Below, in pieces: positions 55,867-64,000 of a stretch of 64,000 nt of DNA. Each line of letters begins with the position of its first letter. Within the stretch, counting starts at the first letter, position 1. A model generated the notes under the pieces. It was not told where the DNA came from, made no database searches, and saw only the letters and a program-made list of their open reading frames with translations. The position numbers and the translations under genes are program-made. The DNA comes from Aplectana chamaeleonis (lineage: Eukaryota; Nematoda; Chromadorea; Rhabditida; Cosmocercidae): positions 1,089,501 through 1,153,500 of the forward strand of contig JAPDOI010000010.1 of the NCBI GenBank assembly GCA_029168955.1. Reading direction: 5' to 3'.

Positions 55867-56317
55867 TTGAAGGCAGCATTCGCGATGATCATCCTTGGTG
55901 GCTTTCCACAGTGATATGATAGATAAGGAGGATTCTAGCCTCCCAGTGCCGAAAGAACGGCAGAAAACGAGCCAGGAGTGGCAAACTAACGGCTGCAAAC
56001 GAGCGTTTTGGTGTTCCAGAACCGCCCCGTGCTCCAGATCCGCCACCTCGATAAGAACCAATGACACTCAGATTACAGGAATGCTCTAGTCAAGGAATCG
56101 TTGATAAGTGAGCTGATCGCCTGATTGCATTGATAGGCATCATCCTTCATAGCGGTCAATTCCTCCACGCTCAAAAATCAATGTGAACAAGGGAGGGCCT
56201 ATCTTGGCTCAAAAACGCGGCTTCCGCGTCCATGTCTGCCTTGCTGCATAGGGAACCAGACCTTCCCTAAACCATGGAGATATTGAAAACGAAATCTATC
56301 GTGAACACTGCCTGCAA
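55867..56317 (+). mobile_element. TTAA-type MITE, degenerate copy
   Basis: TTGAAGGCAGCATTCGCGAT on the left and ATCGTGAACACTGCCTGCAA on the right are decayed versions of the family B/C terminal repeat, 451 bp apart. The TTAA flanks are mutated. The interior (AACGGCAGAAAACGAGCCAGG, GCTCCAGATCCGCC) does not match the other copies well. Confidence 0.6.
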
Positions 56318-57178
56318 GGCAAAAATTATGACCTCTGACATCCAGCTACAGAAAACACTTTTATATTAGCTGGAATTCTAATAGAGACACCCTACAAAGT
56401 TTTTTTAGAAGCATTCGCGCTAAGTGGTGGTCGTAATGTTTTCCAGCCGCAGATGAAGCGGGGGACAAGGGGAGGAGCGAAGAGCGTGATCGGACAAAAC
56501 ACGCGGCAAGTGCCACTCAGATAAAAACAACCCACTTTCCGCTGGCCAAGTCGGGCTAGTCGACTTCGCGCGGCCCCAATTATGTGGGCGTGGCACAGCG
56601 CCCCAGTTCCCGCGGAGAGAGAGGTTTTCCAGTCTTCCCGCGGAGTATCGGCGGACAGTCGACTATTCCTGGGGGTCATCGAACACTCGCTCATCGATTC
56701 CCACCTAGATATCGCCATTGCACCACCCACTAGAGTGGAGCCAGTGGACGATTGCTGAGCAGAGAACGCTGTGTTGAGACTCTTCCCAAAACCCTCGCTA
56801 AATGCGACGCTGGCATTGGGCAGGTGAGCCATTGTCAGTTGATGGCGTCTGCGGATGAAAAGACTGCAGGGGCAAGTGAGTGTAGTAAGCAACCCTGTGT
56901 AAGCTTACTCCTTGTCAGAAGCAGCTCAAGATGAAGAGCCCAGAAAGGGATTTTCGGAATTTTGTTCCAACAGACCTTTATCTAAAGGGTGATTTTCAAG
57001 TGTGCCGCAAACTGCTTCTAGATTGTCTTCTGTCAGTCATCAGATTAGCCGTAACGCGATCGCAGAAGGGCCACAGAGTGCTTGTTCAACGTGTACGGGC
57101 AGTAAACGAAACGGCGCTGCCGACTGCCCGCAACCAAATTATTGGCCTTCCGCAGCAGGGGTTACGGGACGTCGGGTA
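56318..57178. other. GC-richer unassigned stretch with overlapping open frames
   Basis: Frames of 166 codons on minus (56392-56892) and 82 on plus (56931-57179) overlap or abut. Neither resembles a known family. Chance frames are likely given the local GC content, so no gene is called. Confidence 0.3.
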
Positions 57179-57748
57179 ATGGTACTGCGGGAAGTGTGCT
57201 GTCTGTATCTGAGCAGCTTACTCTCTACGCCTCTGACCATTGTCTCCTTCTCTGATGCGACCAAACACTGTCGCTATAACGCACACGACGTCGCGGCAGT
57301 GTTTGGTCCCGCCCTCGACCGAATGATAATGAACAAATCGGATCTATTCTCTTCGAGATCTTCCCCACCAAGGTGTGAGTACTCATATATTTATTACATG
57401 GAGAGCCCATGTGTGGGAACATTAAATAAACAAAAGGAAAATAACTCAGTTGTAGAAGCATCAATTAGAAATGTAGACAAAAACAACCGACAGCAACAGG
57501 AGTTGCTGAAAACCCTCGGAAACCAAATAACAAGCAAGTCTTCTCGGACTCAGACACGTGTTCAAAACCTTTTTGAAAAAGCTGTAGCTTACAGGTATAG
57601 GCTGTCTCTTGCAAATCTTCTCAAAAACAGTGACGACTTTATTTGTCAGAAAGAAACGCCAACAATTCGTTCTAGCTTTACCTGCATCGAACTTAATGCC
57701 ACCCCCTCGAGCGACCGACGGTCTCAATACAACGAGTATATTCAGTAA
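57179..57748 (+). CDS. Unidentified ORF, 189 codons
   Basis: The longest open frame outside the satellites runs from 57002, but its upstream part has no ATG; the first ATG is at 57179. The C-terminal half reads like an ordinary hydrophilic protein (KNNRQQQELLKTLGNQITSK, then RVQNLFEKAVAYRYRLSLAN), and the N-terminal part is cysteine/serine-rich. A 12-bp inverted repeat at 57259-57270 and 57297-57308 lies inside it. No domain, signal peptide or membrane segment is evident. GTGTGAGT near 57372 could be a donor site, so the true gene, if any, may be spliced. It may be a chance frame. Confidence 0.22.
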   Translation: MVLREVCCLYLSSLLSTPLTIVSFSDATKHCRYNAHDVAAVFGPALDRMIMNKSDLFSSRSSPPRCEYSYIYYMESPCVGTLNKQKENNSVVEASIRNVDKNNRQQQELLKTLGNQITSKSSRTQTRVQNLFEKAVAYRYRLSLANLLKNSDDFICQKETPTIRSSFTCIELNATPSSDRRSQYNEYIQ

Positions 57749-58600
57749 ATGGACGCGCACGTATTAGTCACTCAACTGAAAGAGTGAAAGACTAGTTCCA
57801 GTTACAATAAGTGCGAGGAGTCCTGCGTCACGTACTCATGCCAAAGAAATTTAGTATAAGGGGTATGGTGTACTGTCTTTCTCTGGGCCGAATTCTGGTC
57901 CGAATTTGAACACGATAGTACTTCGTCGCTGCCATGAGCGATAGGTATGCATTATAGCAGAAATCTTGACGGGACCCGCATCGGAGCAACGGCATCGGCC
58001 GTTGTAGAAAAAACAGTCGCGTTTACGTAGCAGCGACGGGTGGCAAAGGGCTGACATACTTCAAACTCTGGTTCACGTCGCCACTGAAGCGCCTTCACTC
58101 TAGGCCCTCTTGATCAACCAATGGCATGAACGCTGCGCATTTCCGCTGCGCGCATTGCGGCTAGACGGCTGAACTATTCCGCGGCTCCTCCTTTTTCGTG
58201 TACTGGGAGCGCAAGCATGTTTCAAGTACGAAGCCAATCAGACTAAACGGCGCTGCAAACAACAGTGCAAAAGTGGAAGCGCGTCATCAAGAAGAATGTA
58301 AAGAACTTAGTTAGTGGTCGCATAATGGGACGTTCTGAGGCCGTATGCATACCTCTCCTTTCCACAAAGCACTTCTGTTATTGGCCGATTTCGCCTGTTG
58401 ACCAATTACAGGTGTGCCTCGCAGGAATGGGGACGCTCCGGGAAAGGTACATATACGACCCCAGGATAGAAGAGGAAATTTGTGTTTTGAGCAGGGAAAC
58501 GGAGCCTGTATCTGAATTGAAGAAATAAAAGAATAAACAGGAAATCGTGGTCGCTAGGAGATTATACAAAATCACTAGTCCGTTACATGCATGTAGTATG
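57749..58600. other. Unassigned intergenic DNA
   Basis: A GGTCCGAATTTG stretch near 57897 faintly recalls the GGTCCGCA palindromic family. Short frames only, and no gene is called. Confidence 0.3.
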
Positions 58601-59757
58601 TAAAATACCCGCGCTAAGTTTTGTAAAAACGAGGAGCATCTGACAAACTCGGCAAAAAAGCGTGGGCTGCATTTAGCATTTTGAATGAAGACTTTTGTGA
58701 ATTCTGAGAACGCTATCATATTGACAGATCAAATTGCTACCTTATTATGACTTCTGGACCGAAGATTCCTGAAATCGCTTTGTTTTTTAAACAAGCTGTT
58801 TTTGCGAAAAAAACGTCGCGCGCGGCGAAGTGCGGCAAAACCTTGAGCAGTATTTGTACAAGTAATGGAAGAGCAATCTGCATGTTTTCTTCACAAATTA
58901 GGTGCAGGTAAGAGAATCTCAAGGTTTATGTTGGTTGAATTGTCGAAATCCTTCATTAAAGGCAGTGGTCGCGATCAAATATGCTTGTCGTCTTTTTCTC
59001 TCTGAACCCTTTTCTGGGTCTCGAGTAGTAGGGCCTATAAGAAAAATCGCGAAAAAACCACTGTTCTGGGTCGAATTTGAAGCCTGGACTTTCTTGTCTC
59101 TTGATGGTGGACGAGCCCACTCCACATCATCGGCATCGATGACCTCTTATATCAAGAACATCAGCTGGCTTAAAGGCAGCAGACACGCTCGAAAAAGCTT
59201 TTGGTTGAGTTTTTGGAATCCTTTATTAAACACGTTCGAGAACTATCTGAAATCGGAGTTTTTTTTTGCGAAAGCCCTGGACTCTTATGACTTACTTGAC
59301 TTAATCGGTTGGCTTTCGCCTGACGCGGTCATTCCGCATCTTCACCGAGGTGTGCCGTCCTAGTAGTCAGCCGGACTCTTATAAGATTTATAAATGAGGG
59401 ATTTTGAAAATTCAATCAACATAAACCTTGAGATTCTCTTACCTTAACCCAATTTATGAAAAAAACATACAGATTGTTCTTCCATTACTTGTAAAATTAC
59501 TGCTCAAAATTTCGCCGCACTTCGCCGCGCGCGGCTTTTTTAAAAAAAACTATTGCAAAAACTATTTCCTTCAAAAAGAAAGCGATTTTGGGGAACTTCG
59601 GCACACAAGTCACATAGTTAGGGAGCAATCTGATCTGTGAATATAATAATGTTTTCAAAAAAAAGTCTTCACTCAAAAAAAGTTACTGGCATCGGACGCT
59701 TTTTTGCCAAGTTTGCCAGATGCTCCCCGTTTTTACAAAACTTAGCGCGGGTATTGT
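58601..59757. mobile_element. 1.16-kb fold-back element with about 355-bp arms
   Basis: The left arm at 58601-58955 (TAAAATACCCGCGCTAAGTT onward) is mirrored by the right arm at about 59402-59757 (ending ACTTAGCGCGGGTATTGTA). Landmarks in reverse order are AGCATCTG/CAGATGCT, a GTCGCGCGCGGCGAAGTGCGG block, TTGTACAAGTAATGGAAGA and AGAGAATCTCAAGGTTTATG. The roughly 440-base centre is occupied by pieces of two TTAA elements starting at 58956 and 59170, which inserted near the apex. No transposase is seen. Confidence 0.85.
58956..59173 (+). mobile_element. TTAA MITE family C, left half only
   Basis: It starts TTAAAGGCAGTGGTCGCGAT and follows 39469 onward (TTGTCGTCTTTTTCTCTC, TTTTCTGGGTCTCGAGTAG) until ATCAGCTGGC. 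It then stops at a TTAA (59170-59173) that begins a family D end, TTAAAGGCAGCAGACACGCTC. Two elements thus share one TTAA, as at 22087 and 22445. Confidence 0.82.
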
Positions 59758-59943
59758 ACCCTCTATAAAACGTCGTAATTCACATCACTCGAGGCGCGAG
59801 CGGCGGGTGCGACGCCTGGGCCTCCGTCTGCCCTCCGCTCTCTCACTGTCTCTGACCTCCGCTCGGCACCAGCACGCGTGGGAACCATGTGAATTTCGCC
59901 GTTTTATAGCCTGTATGTGAGACGCAACATCAGAGTTCGTATA

Positions 59944-61515
59944 CACTGCGTTTCATAACTATAGGTCCACCCGAGAATTTCGGATTTCCGGGCTTACCGT
60001 ACATTTTGGTGGTCTGTGGGCGCTACCATCGGAACCTTCACCTTTCAAAACCTCGATAAAAATCTTGCTCATCCAAAATTTTTTGTTAGGTTTCCGTCAA
60101 TGATAGACAGAATTGTGAACGTTTCAAAACTATTGGTTCAACGAAGAAAAATTCTCGTTTCTTTGCTAGTACAAATGAGACTGGAAAAGTGGGGCTACAT
60201 GAGGACTCCCTCAACGTCGTGCTTGGCATGCCTCGTGAGAATCGCCTGTCGCCGGATGAACAATCTAAAACAGAAGCGCTCAACGTGGCTGGATGGTCGA
60301 GAAGGAGGATTGCGGAGCATCTCGGACGATCGCACAATTGTATCAACAACTATCTACGGGATCTTGAGCGATTTCGGAAGAAAAACTCTGGATGGCGTCC
60401 GAGGCTGCTTTCGGAGCATGATAAAAGAAGAATCGGACGCCTTCTATCGAACTCGACGATGAGTCTCAACTGCTTGCGCAGCAAACTTTCGCTTTCGACG
60501 AACTCATTTATGGTTTGGAGGGCAGTTCATTCGCAAGAAAACCTCAGTAGAGAATTAATGAAGCGTGTTCCAAGTCTGACGGAACGGCACAAGGCGACCC
60601 GCCTCCAGTTTGCTACCCAGAACATCACAAAGGATTTGTCAAAGGTTAGGCAATCTTGCTCATAAGCTGCTCCGTGGCCCCAATTATTCAAAACGCTTCA
60701 GGTGATCTGGAGCGACGAAAAAAAGTTCGATCTAGACAGACCTGATGGTGGAAGAGGTTACTGGCGTGATCTACGGAAGCCACCGCGTGTCTTCTCCTGA
60801 CGCAACTTCGGCGGTGGATCGCTCATGGCTTGGGATGTCTTCTGCGAACCTGTTCAACTCGAGCGTGCATTCGTTTCGTTTCGTATGAACTCCGAGGACT
60901 ACCAGAAAGCTCTAGAAGATCGTCGTCTGCCGTTTATCTGACGGCATCGACGCCAGGCCTTCATTTTTATGCAAGACAAAGCTGCTATCCATGCTTGTCG
61001 ATCGACGTCAGCATGGCTTGCAAGGAGCAAAATAGAAGTTCTCGTTTGGCCTGCGTGTTCACTTGATATCAATCCTATGGAGAACCTATGGGCCATCATT
61101 GTGCACAAGACTTACCGTGACGTTAAGCAGTACGCCACAATCGACGAGCAGTCGATCGCCAACGCCTGTGTATCAGTGGCACCCACTGTGATCAAAAATC
61201 TGGTCCAAAGCATGACAAAACGATTAGTTGGGGTTATTTCGAATCAAGGAGGACAGACAAGTTACTAGATCGTTGATTATTGTTGGTTGTCGTAATAAAA
61301 GTTTTATTCCATTTAGTGGTCCTATAGTTTTGAAACGAGTGTTTTTCAATCTTCGAGCTCTTAAAATTCGTACCAAATCTGAATTCACGTCTCCGGTTCT
61401 TCATAAAGGCCTTCGAGGATGCTGATTTCATGGGTGACCACTGCAGAATATTTGAGTGAGAGCGAAACACAAAATACGGAATTCATAGGTGGACCTATAG
61501 ATATGAAACGCAGTG
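59944..61515 (+). mobile_element. Tc3-like transposon with inner and outer repeats
   Basis: The element is 1572 bp, starting CACTGCGTTTCATAACTATA and ending in its mirror (TATAGATATGAAACGCAGTG), with TA duplicated on both sides (59942-59943, 61516-61517). A second, diverged copy of the end motif lies inside each terminus: GTTTCAAAACTATTGGTTCA at 60121 and CCTATAGTTTTGAAACGAG near 61321. The spacing from the outer to the inner GTTTCA is 171 bases on the left and 173 on the right. Paired binding sites at such spacing are known for Tc3 and for IR/DR-type Tc1 elements. The transposase within has two stop codons, so this copy is non-autonomous, although its ends look usable. Confidence 0.93.
60228..61268 (+). 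pseudogene. Tc3-like transposase pseudogene (DD34E)
   Basis: The start MPRENRLSPDEQSK is followed by a helix-turn-helix (WSRRRIAEHLGRSHNCINNY) that binds the ends. Exon 1 ends at 60644 and a 57-base intron, 60645-60701 (GTTAGG...CTTCAG), joins LSK to VIWSDEKKFDLDRPDG. Unspliced, the frame stops at once, so the intron is well supported. The triad is D144 in SDEKKF, D231 in MQDKAAIH and E266 in NPMENLW, with exactly 34 residues between the last two. Two in-frame TGA codons (60798-60800 between FS and RNFGGG, and 60939-60941) interrupt it. Each is one change from CGA, the codon I would expect. Total length is about 327 codons, as in the Tc3 family. The middle matches Tc3 more closely than Tc1 (GYWRDLRK, RNFGGGS). 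It is dead as read, and recently so, since the remainder is uninterrupted. Confidence 0.92.
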
Positions 61516-61517
61516 TA

Positions 61518-63580
61518 TAAATATTCTGATCGGCAGTACCTTCGGCTTCTACGCAAAAAAAGAAGAACACGTGCATGAACTCGGAATAGTAGAGTGATCA
61601 TAGGAGAAAACACTCCCGTCGATAGCTTCTCAGTTTTCAGTTCAGCCATTAGCCAAGTGAACTCGGCGCGTTTGGAAGGAAGTGGGTAAAGGGGGAAAGC
61701 TTAAAATTGAGCGGCCCGACTAAGACGGGTGTGACTTCGAGACAACAATCACGTTTCTCTGTAGCAATAGGGCATTGTTACGAAGGGGCCAAAGTGGCGT
61801 ATTCAGTCCAGCGCGCTTGATTATGCCGCCATGCCGCTGGGCGCTAAGATGTCCGAAAATTGGAGCCGATGGCATTTCTCAAACAAGTGGTGCTGCCTAC
61901 AGATTTAATCTAGCGAAGTAGGGCACGCGCCTCAAATTCCATATTTTATGGTTTGCATACGGAACACATGACCGAAATTACGCACAATAATCAGTTTGAA
62001 CACAATTACTTCAGCAGCTGAAAAAAGTTGACCTTGCGCCAATGCGGTTCGAAGGAGTTCGAAAGAGAAGGTTCGAAAAAAAGCAGAAAAAGGCCGCGAA
62101 ACGCGGAACTTTTGGATCAACAAAGGCCGGGATCGGTGCCAGGATCAAAAAGAGAACTCCAATAACTGAAAAAAGGCGGGGGACCTGTCACCAAACACGT
62201 TCCAGGTCGTATGTTCTGCCCATATCATGAATTTTACATAAATCTATGCTGAAGACATCATCTGAAGTCAATAGAAGAGGAAAACTTGACTCGAATCGTA
62301 AGCGAGTCTATATCGAATTCCAGTTGAGAAGAATCGACCATCCACGGACTTCTTGTGCAAAATTCGTATAGAGCCTATCACATCCGTTAACGTCCTAAAG
62401 CGTATGAATACTCACGATCTCGTCTACATTGGAAGACTCCAATGCCACAAGAGAACCCAGTGCTCTTCCATTTGTACACAAAACGGGTGAAGTGGAATAC
62501 AGTGCTCCAAATTACGCAGTCGAAGTTTTGCGCTAGTATTGTCTTAGTCGTTCCGCATCCCAAAAACCAGGGCCAGTAGCAATCCCCCCGAAAGGTGGCA
62601 GTTACCGGCTGTCACTGCGTGGTGACTGGGTCAATCACATCTTGGCTATCAATATGGACGGGCCGGCATAGAAATGCACAGGCGGCGCTCAAGTTGATGA
62701 CCATTGCAGTCAGCCACCAGTGAGCAGTGAGCGTTCTTTTGTGAGCAAGGCTAGCTGCAAGAAACGGGTGATGACTTCGCTCACCGCCGCAGAGGAAAGA
62801 GAAATAGCGCGCGGAGCGAAGAGGAGCTGGGTCGATACCGCGGTCATAGGGTCGAGCACGTCCAATGGTGATGACTTTTTGAGGCAAGTGCGCTCCAAGC
62901 AAGGGCAGTGGAGCGCTTTCGAACCGACCAGTCCGCTGTCCGCTTATCACCCCAGCACAGCACGGCGGCCTATCTCGTTGTCTAGGTGGGCAAGGAAAAA
63001 TTGCACTCGCCGAATGGCGGCCATCCAGCTCCGCTGCCAGCTGATACGAATGAGGGGCGAAACGTTTTAAGGTTTTAATGATGTTTCAATGATTCCTGGG
63101 GAAGATTAGTTGGAGATTAACGTCATATCGTATGTAGCTGTCATGAACACGTCTCCTTTATAGATTTCACGTGCTTTAGTCCTACGCTAAGCTCAACTTC
63201 CAATTTCTAGAAGTTGCGGTGGCCATATTCAACCATTTTCAGATTTTTTTCGCTCACCACAAATAAAATCAGATTTGCTTAGAAAGCCATCTATGAAAGA
63301 TAGCTGAAAAACGGTTTCGTTTTTCAGAAAATGCATGAAACCTACGTGATCCGCGTGTACTAGTAACTAAATGCTGTATATTACTTCATCTAAGTGCGGC
63401 TTTTATCCAAACTTCGTTTTCCTCTTTCACTTCAAGTTCACTTCTTTCTATGTTAACTGGGAAGCGTGAAAAGGACTAACGAGAAAAATAGTTCATAATT
63501 TAAAAAAAACCTTTGAACTTTTCGGTACATTGTGACAAAAACACGAGGTTCGCTCCTCGAAAATCATACTACAAAGTATT
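61518..63580. other. Unassigned intergenic DNA
   Basis: Overlapping 112-codon minus (62612-62950) and 116-codon plus (62720-63070) frames occupy the same bases and resemble no family. A basic 62-codon frame at 62042-62230 is lysine/arginine-rich from AAG/AAA runs. None is called as a gene. Confidence 0.35.
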
Positions 63581-63851
63581 GTGTATCGTGGTTCAGTGGT
63601 AAGAGGTCATCCAACAAAAAATTTCAAAATCGTTCTTTGAATCTAACATTCTCTCGCTTTGATAATTTTTTCCAAAAATTCCGAAATCCCATCATCCAAG
63701 GTTGAAAACTTATTAAATCTGAAAGATAGACACATTTGCACACTCCCGAAATCCATATTTACTACTGCTAGTTCGATCAAAGTTACAATGAATACGAAGA
63801 ATTGTGGAGGGAGTGTACGTAAAAAAAACAGAAAGAGTCCCTCAGACATGA

Positions 63852-63932
63852 ACATGTGGCCTAGTGGTCTAAGACGCTGTGTTGGGCATCCGTCTTGTAG
63901 GTTGGTGCGGCGCCGGCTCAAATACGCCGACT
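63852..63932 (+). ncRNA. tRNA-like block, possibly a SINE head or tRNA pseudogene
   Basis: TGTGGCCTAGTGGTCTAAGA resembles the pol III A box of leucine/serine-type tRNAs. GGCTCAAATAC some 45 bases downstream is a poor B box between CGGCG and CGCCG. An anticodon stem cannot be drawn convincingly, so a functional tRNA is unlikely. A second A-box-like stretch, CGTGGTTCAGTGGTAAGA, lies at about 63588-63605 without a B box. Confidence 0.25.
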
Positions 63933-64000
63933 ATTGAGAGTTTTGCATTCAACGCTACTCTTCGAAAATAATTCTCGTTCTGAGGTAGCAACTATAGGAG

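Noticed and set aside
56392..56892. 166-codon minus-strand open frame as a host gene
   Set aside because: There is no recognisable domain or splice context, and short frames on the opposite strand overlap it. It is probably chance in a GC-richer stretch.
62612..63070. Overlapping 112- and 116-codon frames on opposite strands
   Set aside because: Both occupy the same GC-richer bases and neither resembles a protein family. Mutual openness suggests base composition, not coding.
63852..63932. Functional tRNA gene
   Set aside because: An A-box-like stretch is present, but the B box is poor and no anticodon or acceptor stem can be paired. Kept only as a low-confidence tRNA-like block.

Overview
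This window reads as repeat-rich intergenic DNA from a eukaryote, most likely a nematode. The evidence for a nematode is a Tc3-like (Tc1/mariner) transposon, a degenerate mariner, many small TTAA-flanked inverted-repeat elements, AT-rich ATTCG simple repeats, and candidate introns of 47 and 57 bases with GTAAG-type donors and TTNAG acceptors. There are no bacterial operons and no long, confidently recognisable host genes. A strongylid (hookworm-like) origin is a guess that I cannot prove from the sequence.

Layout. 1-6.7 kb: scattered fold-back and TTAA elements, one of them inserted inside another palindromic element. 6.7-7.1 kb: a short array of a 42-bp repeat (family A). 8.6-9.1 kb: a candidate spliced ORF with a 47-base intron. 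9.56-12.39 kb: a 2.8-kb element with 19-bp terminal inverted repeats, interrupted by a 640-bp element with perfect 31-bp ends. 12.9-16 kb: ATTCG repeats, a palindromic element and a second family A array. 17.39-18.60 kb: a complete but dead mariner. 20.7-23.3 kb: a second hairpin copy and a chain of TTAA elements that share their target sites. 23.86-24.29 kb: the tail of a non-LTR retrotransposon ORF. 24.54-39.11 kb: a 14.6-kb array of the family A 42-bp repeat, with higher-order duplications of about 1.2-2.6 kb. 40.7-42.9 kb: a fold-back element with 204-bp arms and stray family A units outside them. 44.49-48.48 kb: a second 42-bp satellite (family B), in which every unit carries a 16-bp palindrome centred on TGACGTCA. 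48.6-54.4 kb: a 612-bp fold-back, a hAT-like element, a pogo/Tigger-like element and a small MITE. 55.2-57.8 kb: a candidate terminal exon and an unidentified ORF. 58.6-59.8 kb: a fold-back with arms of about 355 bp. 59.94-61.52 kb: a Tc3-like transposon with inner and outer repeats. 61.5-64 kb: unassigned, with a weak tRNA-like block.

Function. Nothing here forms an operon or pathway. The window is a mosaic of mobile elements and two large satellites. The long open frames on both strands of the satellites follow from the 42-bp period (14 codons) and are not evidence of genes. The most notable signals are the two sequence-distinct satellites with the same 42-bp period (four helical turns at 10.5 bp per turn), the roughly 95 phased TGACGTCA palindromes, the higher-order duplications in the large array, the TTAA daisy chain, and the large fold-back elements that could form double-stranded RNA if transcribed.
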